A DNA stretch of 64,000 nucleotides, taken from assembly GCA_002633025.1 (NCBI GenBank), contig NMRB01001776.1, forward strand, positions 65,815 to 129,814, written 5' to 3'. The DNA comes from Notospermus geniculatus (lineage: Eukaryota; Nemertea; Pilidiophora; Heteronemertea; Lineidae). The notes beneath the pieces were generated by a model. It was not told the origin of the DNA, did no database searches, and worked only from the letters and a program-made list of their open reading frames with translations. Shown here piece by piece: positions 12,201 through 23,311 of the stretch. How positions within the stretch are numbered: the first letter of the stretch is position 1; each line of letters begins with the position of its first letter. Made by a program: the position numbers and the translations under genes.

Positions 12201-13087
12201 GCCAGGGCTACTAACCCTACCCCGAGACGGTTACTTCGGGAAGTATCCCAGCATGTAGAGCATAATGCCACTTCCGAACGTAGATGCAAACAGCCATCGC
12301 ATACATCAGTGTGTACATCGGCATCCAAAATAGGCCGGAAGGTCCAGGGCTGTGACGATCCTAGCCTGGCCTATTTGTTATGAGGTTATTACTGGGTTTG
12401 AAATGGACATCATACAACCTGGTCTCCAGATCAAAATTGGGCTCCCCATGTTTGCCTTTTTTTGGCCCACCCTGTACAGTAATATTTTTAGAATTTAAAT
12501 ACATTTTGGTTCCCGAAGCCACCGCTAGGGAACCAAACTGAATGTAAGGTTTTTTACCTGTTTTAGAAGAATATACATTAGCTCCGAGCATCCCCGGCTA
12601 TCCCTGGTTAGAGACTGTTATTTCTTTTGCACACCTGGTATGTGGCAGCATCGTCACTTTTTCAATTATCATCATTTGCAACATTTGGATCATAGTGACC
12701 CTGCGAATAGCTGCAAAGGGAAGAAAGGGTATGGGAGTCGCCGAGAGCAATGAGGAGAACAAAGAAACAGGTACGCGACATTTGACCCGGATGTTGATAG
12801 TTGTGAGCGCTGTCTATGTCGTCACTTCCCTTCCGTTCCGGTTGTACGAGTTGGCTTTTTCAACGTCGGCGGTGAAAAATCAGTACGATATGAGTCAGCC
12901 ATATTGGCGGTTGAGGCAAAACACGCAGTTCTATCTTTTGTTATGTGTTTGGGATTGGAATTATGGGGCAAATTTTTATTTATATTGTATTGGAGGTGGG
13001 CGAAGGTATCGAGCAGACGTAAGGGCTATTTTGAAAAGAATGTTTTGCAAAACGCAACAAATGGAAACTTCCGGCGGTGTAGCTTGA
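9295..13087 (+). CDS. Rhodopsin-family (class A) peptide-type GPCR, three exons
   Basis: Exons 9295-9581 (donor GTAAGT), 11619-11839 (acceptor tcattcag, donor GTACGT) and 12567-13087 (acceptor cctgttttag) join with phases 2 and 1 into 343 codons including TGA. Seven hydrophobic segments follow in order: exon 1 carries TM1 (TLGIPGNIMCILVSL) and TM2; exon 2 carries TM3 ending MTVDRFLVV (DRF in place of DRY) and TM4; exon 3 carries TM5, TM6 (SLPFRLYELAF) and TM7 with NFYLYC in place of NPxxY, then a short basic tail. This is the general pattern of invertebrate FMRFamide/TRH/GPR139-like receptors, which act at the plasma membrane through G proteins; the ligand cannot be told. Two adjacent ATGs open the frame. 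No Cys is visible at the TM3/ECL2 disulfide positions. A damaged second copy lies at 39239-41400. Confidence 0.85.
9850..9945 (+). mobile_element. tRNA-like Pol III promoter (SINE head)
   Basis: Box A TGGCCTAGTGG (9859-9869) and box B GGTTCGATTCT (9926-9936) are tRNA-like, with a longer spacing than in a plain tRNA. No acceptor-stem pairing was found. It is a tRNA-derived SINE fragment inside GPCR intron 1. Confidence 0.5.
10366..10447 (+). repeat. Dispersed repeat shared with 3640-3715
   Basis: The sequence matches the reverse complement of 3640-3715. It lies in intron 1 of the GPCR gene. Confidence 0.6.
10921..11299. mobile_element. Hairpin element carrying a nested MITE
   Basis: The left arm (gtacgaaatacgaaattggg .. 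atttcaggagatggttg .. gcgtcttttagc) is complementary to the right arm (gctaaaagacgc .. ccatctcctgaaatacatt .. tttcgtac). Between the arms lies a copy of another MITE family (11027-11172). This is a nested insertion within GPCR intron 1. Confidence 0.7.
11027..11172. mobile_element. TTAAAGATAAT-type MITE, left end truncated
   Basis: The right part (acaaaatgtaaataaacaat, then cgcgaaaatacccgt, ending ttatctttaa) matches the elements at 32453-32686 and 54864-55119. The left terminal repeat is largely lost or diverged here. Confidence 0.65.
11330..11555. mobile_element. Hairpin MITE
   Basis: The ends attagagaggttaagat and atcttaatctctctat pair, followed inward by gtccgactccgactccgag against the complementary ttggagtcgggactcgg tract. 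It lies just before GPCR exon 2, so the frame that appears to run into exon 2 from upstream is transposon sequence. Confidence 0.65.
11862..12013. mobile_element. Hairpin MITE
   Basis: The ends ggggaggtttcgaaatc and gatttcgaaatctccc, continuing into aaacgata/tatcgttt, form a terminal inverted repeat. A related element lies at about 34393-34655, where a further hairpin is nested inside. It is in GPCR intron 2, 22 bp after the donor. Confidence 0.7.
12014..12566. other. Remainder of GPCR intron 2
   Basis: Non-coding. The last 80 bases before the acceptor are clearly homologous to the sequence before 39239, with the shared tracts ccgctagggaaccaa (inverted wording at places) and tttttacctgttttag. 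This shows the duplication included intron sequence. Confidence 0.55.
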
Positions 13088-13797
13088 TACGACATTGACT
13101 TACAAACAATCTTATACAATCTTGGATCTAAAAGGAGAGGATAATTTCAGGACGTGCTCTGACGTGCGTAAGGCTCCCGTTCCATAGAGTTCACGTTTTC
13201 ACGATGAATTGGACTTTTTGCACGGTTTAAGTGTGAATTGTCATGTTTCACGGGTGAACCCAAGAATGGGCAATGTATTTAATAGCTCTCGTTACACTAT
13301 ACATGTACATAAAAACCCGTATCGAACCCGGGATTTTCTGTCCACACCTCTTAAAAACGCGGTGTAATAATCCACTCCGAGCTCGAACGGTTTTTGGAGG
13401 GCTTAATTAGGTCCCCGTCACAAAATTTGAGTAGTGTTGACGGGCACCGGGCCTCAGGAGGGATTTTTCACAGCCGGGCTAGACCCGGGTGTCAAAAAAC
13501 CCGGGGATTTGGAACGAGTGCCCAAAAAAGGTCATCTATTGACGGAATAAGCCGCATTGTACAATAGGATTTCCATTGTGTGCCATGAGTAACGTCACTT
13601 CCGATCGGGGATTCTAAACTGACGCTCACCGCGAAATAACCACTATGATGCTGACTAGGCCTAGGACGATTTCCATTAAAGATGTAACCCTGACTAGGCC
13701 TTTCATAACTTGACCTGGATCGGGTATATTCAATAATTCGCGTACTTGGCATGTTGGTGGCCGGATAAGTCATAGTATACAGTATTGATCCCATAGC
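13088..13797. other. 3' flank of the GPCR gene
   Basis: No clear AATAAA polyadenylation signal is visible near the stop. At 13316-13386 a minus-strand tRNA-like tract has a box B (GGGTTCGATACGGG), but box A is poor. No gene is supported. Confidence 0.3.
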
Positions 13798-14160
13798 ACC
13801 GCGCATAGATTCATTGAAACTATTCCAGTCTGCGGCTGTACATGTAAGCAGGTGAAATATGCGTCCAGCTTATAATGAAATCGGTAAATGCAAATGGGAC
13901 TTCCCATTATTAAAAGTCAGTGTGTGACATTTCCCGTCCACATTCTGACCTCGTCCATATCGCGAGGGTGACTCACCAGTTAATACACAAAGCCCACGAA
14001 AATTACCCTGACCACAGACGGACGACGAAATACGGTAAGACTTCAAATTCAGGGTAAATTTTTGTCAGTGCAATGTAGGCCTAGAGCGTATTAAGCCGTG
14101 AAAATAGAAGAATATTTTCCCATCTTTTTAACATGGTGCATGATTCAGTATTCATGACGA
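13798..14160. repeat. Dispersed repeat, uninterrupted copy
   Basis: It starts gcatagattcattgaaac and runs to ttcagtattcatgac. The same sequence occurs at 56497-56533 plus 58219-58520, where a 1685-bp element splits it. This copy is the empty site for that insertion. Confidence 0.8.
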
Positions 14161-14346
14161 AAATACTGCTTTACTCAACACTGGTACCTACATGTACTAG
14201 GTGCCCTCTACGTATCCAGCATATAGGCCTGCAGGATCGAACTTCAAAATATGGCCGCCAGCAGATATTGAAAAATGGACTTCACTCCAGATGACACGAA
14301 ACAATACCCCAGGTAGAATGTTGTAACCTAGTGCGAATATGTACCT

Positions 14347-14530
14347 TTTAGGGGTTATGAAAAGGGACTCGAAATCTCGAAGTTTTGACGCAAAAAAATC
14401 TGAATAACTGCACACTGAATTGAGAAAATAAGACTCGGGGCACTTTCTTTTATGACGATTACCGAGGGTCCCCGAGCCTTATTTTCCCATTTTTTTTGTG
14501 CAGTTAGTCATATTTTTGCGTCAAAAATTC
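14347..14530. mobile_element. GGGTTATGAAAAG hairpin MITE, right end lost
   Basis: It contains gggttatgaaaagggactcg, aaatctcgaagttttgacgc and the complementary ttgcgtcaaaaattcg, as in the full copies at 38203-38405 and 53883-54084. The right terminal repeat is missing after about 14530. Confidence 0.75.
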
Positions 14531-15236
14531 GCAGGACGCAGGACCGTGACAGACCAGTGCGTTCAACGCGCGGGCGCACGTATATTGTACGAAATCACGC
14601 AGTCGAAAATTGTTGAATAGGGCATTTGAATTCAAAGCCTCCCTTTCTGTATTGATTTCTATATAAGGTCAGCGTAGCGAGCGCGCATTGCGTAAAAATC
14701 GCACGGCCAGTCGATCGAGTCGGGAACAACGCGTAGCCTCGCTTCGCGCACGCTGTAGTCTGTCACGTATGAAGGAAATGCATAGAAAGTGATCGGGAGC
14801 AGCAAACGCGTCGCTTACGGAACGCGCCGCGTGCGCGCTAGTCTGTCACCGCCTTTACCCTTGTTCTCCAACTCGCCGTTTGGCGATTGTGGCCTGTAGC
14901 ACACCCTCGGACATTCAAATTGACCTAGAATCGTAAGCAGTGAACCAATTGAATTGATGTTTGCGAGACTACCCCCCNCCCCCCCCCCAAATAAGCGACT
15001 TTGCTCTGTTCGAAGAAACCTGAAATAGCGTTTAGACGTTTGTCCTGGGCTCTACATTGACCGAGTCCAAAGTGCAGATCTGACATTTTGTGACAAAACG
15101 TCTATATCCCCGTAACGGAAGCAGGAACGAACTCGTCGCAACTAGTGTCAAAAGAAAGGGGAGAAAAAAGCAGAATGCGATTTTTTTTGAAAATTTTACA
15201 CGTAGGAGCAACGGTTTTCGAGATACAGACGTTTTA
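14531..15236. other. Unassigned, GC-rich CpG-containing stretch
   Basis: Between about 14550 and 14880 the sequence is rich in CG dinucleotides (gcgcgcattgcg, acgcgtcgc, gcgccgcgtgcgcgc) compared with its surroundings. No gene was identified. A poly-C/N run lies at 14975-14989. Confidence 0.35.
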
Positions 15237-15720
15237 ATAGACCAAGAGCCAGGGGGTGTTTAATTGCGTAAAGTGACAGGATGTTTCATTGGTATTTCTG
15301 AAAAGGGTATCCCATGGGGAGTTTGAAACAGCGCTGCTTGCCGGTCACAGCCGGGGCTTTAACCCGGAATTAACCCTTTTCCATTTTTTTCACTGGCGTC
15401 AAAATTATGGGGTAGGGCAACTTAAAAATTGAATAACTCCATTAATTTATGGAGTAGAAATGAGATCTATGCCTTAAAATGTTCACTAGGATGGGCTCTT
15501 TCCTTTGAAATATCAGTTATGCAAATTGGTCCTTTTCCCAGGTCACTAGAGGTCAAAATGTCACGCAAAACCTAGTTTCGTCCCAAATTTCTTTTTGACC
15601 TACACATATCTTCGTACAGATTAGACATCAGGGCAGTTTTTAAAAGTGTTGTTAGCAATTTGGCTCATTTTAGAGGGTAGTACCATGGTAGTACCGACCT
15701 CGCAAATCCGCTGCTATTCC
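15237..15720 (+). repeat. Long repeat, left member of an inverted pair
   Basis: The block from gaccaagagccagggggtg to agtaccatggtagtaccg is closely matched in reverse complement by 26870-27324 plus 25262-25314. Here it is continuous. At the other site a 1.5-kb repeat element interrupts it at taaaatga. No coding sequence is apparent. Confidence 0.85.
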
Positions 15721-15784
15721 AGGCAATATAATATAATATGAAAATGTCCAACGACATGTGAGCGCGCAGCAGCGCATGGTCGGG

Positions 15785-15818
15785 NNNNNNNNNNNNNNNN
15801 NNNNNNNNNNNNNNNNNN
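15785..15818. other. Assembly gap (34 N) with poly-C edge
   Basis: A run of N is followed by a C homopolymer. The sequence on either side may not be exactly adjacent in the genome. Confidence 0.95.
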
Positions 15819-15884
15819 CCCCCCCCCCCCCCAACCCCCCTTTCTGAGGGAAACCCCCAGGCCCCTAATAATTAATTTAATAAT

Positions 15885-16212
15885 AATTTAATTATATTAA
15901 GGTGCTAAAACAATGATTTACATTTTCTAAGCACTGTACAATAATACGAATGATAAGATACATTTGTAAGACTCAGAAAAGGCGAGTAAAAAGGCAAAGA
16001 TAAAAAAATGAAAATAGAAAATGAAAATAAAACAATGTGCAGGGTAATGAAAGATACATGTAAAAAGGCAACATAAGAGCAGTCAATTGAAGAAGTGCCG
16101 TTTAAAAAGTACTGTTTTCATATGCTTTTTGAATGTATTTGTGCCAATGGGACCACGCATCCAAGGTGGAAGTGAATTCCACAGTCGTGGGGCCAGGTTC
16201 CCCAGGCAACGG
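15885..16212 (-). mobile_element. 3' part of a LINE, split by the BEL/Pao insertion
   Basis: On the minus strand the last coding segment contains APRLWNSLPPWMRGP, then FKKHMKTVLFKRHFFN and a stop. This is the usual C-terminus of CR1/L2/Rex-type reverse transcriptase ORFs. A 3' UTR follows, with cagtgcttagaaa and an AT-rich tail near 15885. The 5' part of the same element continues at 20880. The host sequence on the two sides joins at the 5-bp duplication AACGG. Confidence 0.8.
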
Positions 16213-16467
16213 TGTTGGGGACAATTTGGGTTTGCCGTGGAGACAGAGGATGCCCGGCACGGTCGGAATCGTTGTGGTCGTTGCGGTAGCCATACTGTTC
16301 GAAACCTGCTGCCACTTTGTATTGCTGTGATGAATAAAGTCAAGATTCTCGTTATTTTATGAAACATCGTCGATGTGCATGATTGTAATAGCAAGCGGAA
16401 TTCCCCAAGTTGATGTTTTGAGTGCTACGGGCCGGGTGCGCGAGGGTATTTGACCCGCAACCCCACA
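16213..16467 (+). repeat. 5' LTR of the BEL/Pao element
   Basis: It is 255 bp long, starts TG and ends CA. A polyadenylation-like AATAAA lies at about 16333 (tgatgaataaagtc). It is followed directly by ttgagtttcgaac, where the primer-binding site would be expected. Confidence 0.9.
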
Positions 16468-16480
16468 TTGAGTTTCGAAC

Positions 16481-19400
16481 ATGGCAGATCAAGATGATGT
16501 GACGAAGGCACCACGTGCGCGCGGTGCACGTACATCCCCGTGTACATCGGCCCGTGGATTGGAGCTGTTATGCAGAGCGGCGCTGGCAGAAGAAATCAGG
16601 CGCACCCAGAGCCAGATCAATGAATTAGCTGTTGCCATAGGTGAGGTGACTAGGTCTATGAAGTACAATGATGAGCATGAGTCGAGGCCAGCTTCACTGG
16701 CCGGTTCATGGGCCGCCGGTTGGAGCGGGCCTAAGCCGAGGCCTAATGTCACTGTGAGGCCAGGTGTTGATGATGATGCACTGACGAGGATGGCCATGAT
16801 GGGGCCGCCAGGCAGGCCTGTTGCCTGTAGTTCTGGTAGGCGTGCAGAGGACGTAGTTGAATATGATGATGATGATGATGTCGCTACGGAGCTGTCGCCA
16901 ATCCGTCGAGTTAGTGTAGATGTCAGAGGCAGTGCTGGTGCTCGTATGATCCGTGGTCGTGTGTTTGGAGGTTCAAGCCCCACACCTGTGTCTAGGCCCG
17001 TGCCTGTGGGACCAGCTGATCCTGCAAATGATGGTGGTATCTGTGCCCCACTTGGTCTTGGTGGTGCCCATGGTGGCATTACTCAGGTTACTAATGGGAG
17101 TGTGCCTGAGTTGCCAGTGTCACGTGATCATGATGGTGACACTATGGTGCGCGATGGTGCACAGGGCGGCCACCAGGCCTATGTTGACCAACAGGAATCA
17201 CCTATGTTAGCGATGCAGCCATGTCTCAGGAGTGACCCTCAGATGCTCGGGACGCCTCGTGTTAGGCCCAGTGTGAATGACCACCTGGGAGATGTTGTAC
17301 CGGTACTGAAAAGGGAGTGTGGTCCCACCCTGTATCAGATTCCAGATGCTGAGGCATGCGAACGTGGTGCTCTGAAGCCGGAATTAAGTATGGCGGATGC
17401 TGATTCCAGTAATGTCGATAGGTTGGTCAATACCATGCAGGGATTTATTGACAATTTGAAGTCATTGAACTTGAGTGCACAGTCACCTCAGCAGAATTCT
17501 GCCTGTCTCCCATCGGGGCTACTAGTACAGAAGCAGTTGGTCGACACGATGGCTTTACCTAGGACCCAGATGATGCGTTTTAACGGTGACCCTGCCAAGT
17601 TCTGGATCTTTATGCGGAGGTTTGATGCCTGTGTTGGGAATGCAGCCGTCGAAGATGGTGCAAAACTCAACTGTCTGTTTGAATATTGTGAGGGCAAGGC
17701 GACCAAAGTTATTGAGCCCTGCGCATTAATGGAGCCCAGTGTTGGTTATCAAAGGGCAAGAGAGCTCTTGCTGAAGAGATTTGGCGATGATTTTAAGATT
17801 TCCGAGGCGATGCTTCAGAAGGTTTGTGCAGACTCCAGCATTGGGTCGGATCCGCAGGCGGTTCAGGATTTGGCTGATGATGTCGCTGCCTGTGCAGAAA
17901 CTTTGAAAGCCATGGGGAGGATGTCGGAGATTGACACGAGGGAGCGCCTCCTGAAGATTTCCAAGCGGTTACCGACTTTCCTACAGCACAGATGGCGCAA
18001 GGATGCGGTTAGATTCTTGGAGAAGAATGGCAGTTACCCGGGTATTGAGGTAATGGTCGATTTCCTCATGAGCTCTGCAAGGGAGTTAAATGATCCTGTA
18101 TATGGTCTAAGTTCACGTCAGAACCAGAAGCCCCAGCCTGAACAGAAGAAGAGAGCTGTAGGTCTCATGGTCAATGCAGTGACTGGTGGTCAGGATGAGA
18201 GTGCGAAGCCTGCAGCAAGTGACAGCCCGGCGCCAAGTACAGGTCCTACGGAAGTAAGTCCTACAGTTCCACAGACTGGCAGCATGAAGTGTTTCTTGTG
18301 TCAAGGTCCCCATCTCCTCCAAGATTGTGATCAGTTCCTCAAGAAAGGCAATGCAGAGCGTTTGAAGTTCGTGAAACGTAGCCGTGTGTGCTTCAATTGT
18401 TTGGGGTCAAAGTTCCATGTTGCTCGCGAATGCAGGAAGCAAGGTCATTGTGGTGTTGATGGGTGTAAGTATAGACACTCACAGCTGGTGCATGTGAAAG
18501 ACGAGATGAAGAAGTCCGTCGATAATCCTAAGGCACCTGGTCAAAGTGAGAATGGTAAGGACGAACCGGCGGAGGTGAAGGCGAAGAGCTGTGCGTGTAG
18601 CCAAGGTGGTCTTGGCGATGAAGATAAAGCAACTAAAGTGGCCCTACCTATTGTTGCAGTGAATGTTCGTGGAAAGGGACAAGATGAGTTTATCCCAGCC
18701 CTAGCTTTGCTCGATCCTGGCAGCAACAGATCATTTTGCTCACCAGCTCTACTTGAAGCGCTGGGTGTTGAGGGCAGGGCTGCGAAGCTGACATTGGAGA
18801 CGCTAACTGATGGCCGAGATACAGAGTCCGTTGAAGTTGATCTGGAGGTCACATCCAACTCTGGTAGACGCAGCAATCGTAAGCCGATATCAATTTCTAA
18901 GGTTCACGCCGTGGATCAGTTCCCAGCATTTGCAGATTGTGTGGCTGATGTAACCCAGATAAGGAAGTTCGCCCACCTCAGAGATTTGGATGTGCCGACA
19001 AAGGATGGGACACCCGTGATGTTGTTGATTGGTCAAGATGTACCAAGTGCCCTTTTTCCTTTGGAAGTCCGGTATGGTGTAGATGGTGATCCGTTCGCGG
19101 TGAGGACTGTTTTGGGTTGGGCAGTAAATGGCAAGTTCGAAAGTGATTCTGAGGGTGGCAATGCCATATGCCACTATGTTACTGCAGCTCCTCAGGCTGA
19201 CGATACTCTGAATGAGCAAGTGAGGAAGTTTTGGGAGATTGACACTGGTCAATACCTCGCTGGAGGAGTAGCTCGACCTTCGATTGAAGATGGCCTGGTG
19301 ATTGAACGATGGAACCGATCTGTGACAGTCGAGGATGGACATTATGTACTGGACATACCCTTCAAGAATGGAAGACCCAAGCTGCCGAATAATCGTAAGA

Positions 19401-20125
19401 TGGCGGAAGGCAGGTTGCTGAGCCTTACTAAGCGCCTGAGAGGAGATAGTGGACTTTTGGAGAAGTACAAGGCCGAGATGGCAAAGCTGCTAGAAAAGGG
19501 GTTCGCCGAGTTGGTTCCAGGTGGTAATGATGGCCCCATGGGAGCAACTTGGTATCTGCCTCACCACAACGTCAAGGTTACTCCAGAGCATGGGGACGTG
19601 CTCAGATTTTTGTGGAACCCCGGTGGAGATCTCGATAAAGACCCGGTGGTGTATCGCATGACCAGGCATTTATTCGGAGGTGTATGGAGCCCCGCTGCAG
19701 CAAACTATGCCTTGAGAATGACTGCCGAAGATTACGACGGTGAAATTTCTGAGGAGGCTACTCTGGCTGTGAAAGAGAGTTTTTACGTGGACAGTCAGCA
19801 AAACCCCGTGGATGATGCTTCTCGTGGCCTTCGTGCAGCGGAAATATGTGCTAATACCAGATGGTTACGGGGGCCGGAGTTTTCATGGTGTGATGAATCG
19901 CAGTGGCCTGAGGCACCCCAGCGGTTTCCCAGTCTAGAAAGGGATGTTGGGGCCAACAAAGAGTTGAAGAAGCTAGGGTCGAAGTCATTCGCGACCGCGG
20001 TGAAGCCAGGAGGCGATGTGCTGGAGAAGTGGTTCACAAGGTTCATGGCCTGGATTCTGAAATCCTGCAGTTGGCTCCGGTCACCGAAGTCTTCCCTGGC
20101 AAGGATGGTCTTGTCAGGTCAGTAG
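16481..20125 (+). pseudogene. gag-pol polyprotein of BEL/Pao type, with internal deletions
   Basis: The frame has 1214 codons. Around residues 360-470 is a gag-like segment (RFNGDPAKFWIFMRRFDACV) typical of Pao elements. Zinc-knuckle-like Cys/His clusters lie near 603-616 and 637-670 (CFLC..C, CFNC..H..C). An aspartic-protease motif LLDPGSNRSF lies near 741, and the BEL-typical LIGQD near 849. Reverse transcriptase begins near 940, but the text jumps from the HHNVKVTPE segment to LRFLWNPGGD, so the palm segment with the first catalytic Asp is missing. It then stops inside the YVDD box (FYVDS) and jumps to NPVDDASRGL, which normally precedes the integrase. RNase H and the integrase core are absent. 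The last ~25 residues are out of frame. Family recognition is by eye but the motif order is distinctive. Confidence 0.88.
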
Positions 20126-20208
20126 AGGTGAAGACAAGTGGTGGAAATCGTTTGGTTCGTCCTGTCACGAAGCTGGCTCTACTCGAAACGACAAGTGCCA
20201 AGGACTAG
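20064..20208 (+). pseudogene. Integrase C-terminal remnant, out of frame
   Basis: In a different frame from the main ORF, the sequence reads [18 protein letters not shown] and ends ..TKLALLE.. before TAG at 20206-20208. This is the usual C-terminal tail of BEL/Pao integrases. The frame change relative to the polyprotein lies near 20060. Confidence 0.75.
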
Positions 20209-20619
20209 GATACGGTAGCAATGACATTCATGTAGTTTGTATTGCGCGGTGGACATTGGCGATTTGTGTGCATTTGCAATTTTGGACTATCATCATGGCC
20301 ATAGTTGTCTTTATTTGTACCGAGATTAGCAGCAACTTGGGAACAGGGCAGAATAATCCCTCCAAGTTGTGGGGTGCACGACATGCTCTGCCCCGGCTTC
20401 TCTCACGTTTCTCATATTTGTTGCATCTGTTGGCGAGAGGTTTGCCTATGTTGCGATATTAATTTGTTTGTGGATCGAGTAGTTGACATGGTTGATTACG
20501 TTTAGTATTATCGGTATGCCAAAGTGAGTGACTTTCGTTGATAGTGTTTGGACTGTTCGATATTGGGCTGTTGTCATGGTGTTGGAAATGCTCCCACTAG
20601 TCGCATTTGGGGGCCGGGA

Positions 20620-20874
20620 TGTTGGGGACAATTTGGGTTTGCCGTGGAGACAGAGGATGCCCGGCACGGTCGGAATCGTTGTGGTCGTTGCGGTAGCCAT
20701 ACTGTTCGAAACCTGCTGCCACTTTGTATTGCTGTGATGAATAAAGTCAAGATTCTCGTTATTTTATGAAACATCGTCGATGTGCATGATTGTAATAGCA
20801 AGCAGAATTCCCCAAGTTGATGTTTTGAGTGCTACGGGCCGGGTGCGCGAGGGTATTTGACCCGCAACCCCACA
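20620..20874 (+). repeat. 3' LTR of the BEL/Pao element
   Basis: It is 255 bp and identical to the 5' LTR except for one base seen by eye. The ~410 bp before it, after the integrase remnant, is non-coding. Confidence 0.9.
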
Positions 20875-20879
20875 AACGG

Positions 20880-22030
20880 TCTCCGAAAACACCCCTGGCA
20901 CGTGGTATGGCTAATAGCCAATCGGACGACCGAAGCCTACGGCCCGGGACCCGCAGACTGAGGAGGTCTTTAAGGTACGTGGGACTATGGTCCCCGTGAA
21001 TAGCTGGTGTGTCAGTAACATGACCTTATACTCGATGCGTGATCTCATTGGCAACCAATGTAATTCCTTGAGTATTGGGGTAATGTGTTCCCGCTTCTTG
21101 CTTTTAGTTAGAAGTCTGGCTGCTGCATTTTGGGCTTTTTGTAGCCGAGAAATTTCGCTCTCTGGTAGACCCAGCAGCAAACTGTTTTGAAAATCCAACC
21201 TGGAGGTAACAAGTGCGTTTATCACACGGGCACAGGTCTCATTGTCAAGGTGCCTTCGAATGTTAGATATTTTACGAATTTGGTGATAAACGCTCTTGAT
21301 TGTCTTCGACACTTGGCCCGACATGTCCATGTTTTCACCGAAAATGGCGCCCAAATTTCGGACTCGAGCAGAGGCAGTTATAGTTGACGGGCCAATATTG
21401 ATGGATGGAAGTGGCTTCAACTTTGACATCTTGCGTTTGGATGCAATGACTAGAAATTCCGTTTTATCGTCATTGCCTTTCAGATGATTTGGGTTTAGCC
21501 ACCTCCGCACATCACTAACACATGCCTCCGTCCTCGCAATAGCACTACGGAGGCCCTGTGGAGATACTTCAAAACTATCATATATCTGAATATCATCTGC
21601 AAAACCATGCCGAGACATATTGTGACCCTCAATTATTTCTCCCAGTGGCTGAATATAAATGGAGAAAAGTAGTGGGCCAAGCACTGAGCCCTGAGGGACA
21701 CCGCACAAGAGCGGCTTGGGCTGAGGATTCTGCCCATTAATGACAACCGTCTGAGACCTGAGGGAGAGGTACGACTCAAACCATTCCAGAGCTTTACCCT
21801 CAATGCCAAGGCTGCGCTGAAGGCGTTTTAGCAGGATACCATGATCTATGGTATCGAACGCAGCCGACATATCTAGAAGGATAAGAATCACTCCCATCCC
21901 CCTGTCGAGAGAATCATCCATGTCAGCTTTGATCTTCAGTAAGGCTGTCTCAGTGCTATGGCCACACTTGTACGCTGACTGCAGTCTGTCTCCCAAACCA
22001 TTTGCCCTCATGTAGCCAACAAGTTGTTAG
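20880..22030 (-). mobile_element. 5' part of the LINE: reverse transcriptase domain
   Basis: The minus-strand frame 22011-20911 (366 codons) has the reverse transcriptase blocks in order: LQSAYKCGHSTETALLK, LDMSAAFDTIDH, GVPQGSVLGPLLF, then the catalytic box as HGFADDIQIY, and downstream LHWLPMRSRIEYK. This is a CR1/L2/Rex-type LINE. The upstream part (endonuclease, start of RT) is missing, the usual 5' truncation, near 22030. The frame closes shortly before the BEL/Pao insertion site at 20879. The C-terminal segment continues at 16212 on the other side of that insertion. Confidence 0.9.
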
Positions 22031-22747
22031 CTTGATAATAAGTCCTGGTAAAGTCATGGGGCGCTGCCTGCCAAAACTGTGTGGTGAGACCTGGAAAGAT
22101 TCTGACGTCACATGCCATTCTCATCAAAACTGTGTAGTGAGACGTGGACGGATGCTTGACCAATGACGTTGCGTCTTGCGACGTGGTGACGTTTGCTTAG
22201 CAACGCGTTATTGCAAATGGCGGCGATGTCGTTTGCCGAGAGGGGCGGAGATCAAGCGAGATCAGGCCCATTTCAGAAATATTTCCGCATATTCTTTTCA
22301 CGACGTGCTTCAAATAATTATTTAAGTTGTTGCTGAGTATGAACGTTGGGTCTAAAACACGTGGGTGAACTGATCACGCACGAAACGAGATCTAAATTCT
22401 CCCAGATTGCAACACTCCAAGATGGTTGCCAGTCACTTTTCCAAAACCGGAAACCGAACACGTCGGCAAAAACTTCTTTTCCCGACTTGGTCATTCGACT
22501 TAAACTACTTCACTTGTTACATTTGTCGGGGGTAACCCTCGGTCAATAGAAATATATTTATTTGTGCGCCTCCCTCTCGTTTTCGCCACGGCGCCCGTGG
22601 TTCCCGGGGGCCTATGCACAAACAACGAAACTCGGTTACATTTTTTTGAAACTCATGGTATAGATTTGCAATGAATTCTGGGTACTTTTTTCCCCTACGT
22701 TCGCACGTGTTGCCATAAAAGCGCTTCGCCGCCGCGCTGCGCGCTAT
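22031..22747. other. Unassigned, with short tandem words
   Basis: aaaactgtgtggtgagac and aaaactgtgtagtgagac are repeated about 70 bp apart (22077 and 22127). No gene was identified. A poly-C run at 22757 marks the next element's edge. Confidence 0.3.
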
Positions 22748-23311
22748 TATGGTTTAACCCCCCCCCCCCAAAATTGCTACAAAAGTTTTTTTCACTTGAT
22801 TCTGTTAGCATTAGGTGTAGTTTCTGACATATTAAAAGTCTGCCAAAATCCGAGCCCCGGAAAACTGGTTTTTCAAGATGGCGTCCAAAATGGCCGCCAA
22901 AACCTCCAAATGGCCGGAAGTCAGTAACTAATCACTCAAACTTGGTAATCTTGGTGTCTACCCCAGGTTTGGGGGTCTAGGAATTCTTCATGGCCATTTT
23001 CAATGGCATTGGACCATTTCATTACAGGAAAATTCAATATGGCGTCCAAGATGGCGGCCAAAACTACAAAGTAACCACAGGCGAGTAATATATTCACACA
23101 AATGGGGTGATCTTGGGACTCTACTCCTAGTTTTTTTGGGTCTAGGAATTCATTCGCACCACATAGAATGACTTCATGCCATTACATAGTTAGGAAAATC
23201 ATATACGGCGTCCAACATGGCCGCCAAATCCACCGCCAAATAGCCATATGTCAGAAACTATTTAGGGCCTACAGGAATTTGGTGATCTTGGAGTCGATCT
23301 AATATACTTCA

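Larger units (their letters stand above)
16213..20874 (+). mobile_element. BEL/Pao LTR retrotransposon, internally deleted
   Basis: Two 255-bp LTRs (TGTTGGGGAC .. CAACCCCACA) flank an internal region with one gag-pol frame. The 5-bp target duplication AACGG sits at 16208-16212 and 20875-20879, the usual length for this superfamily. The LTRs differ at one visible position (agcaagcgg against agcaagcag), which indicates a recent insertion. The coding part lacks most of reverse transcriptase, RNase H and the integrase core, so the copy can only have moved with proteins from elsewhere. Confidence 0.92.

Noticed and set aside
13316-13386. tRNA-like tract with box B GGGTTCGATACGGG
   Set aside because: Box A is not recognisable and the variable part is too long.
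16489-17079. 196-codon minus-strand frame
   Set aside because: It lies opposite the gag part of the BEL/Pao frame and has the low-complexity composition expected of an antisense shadow.
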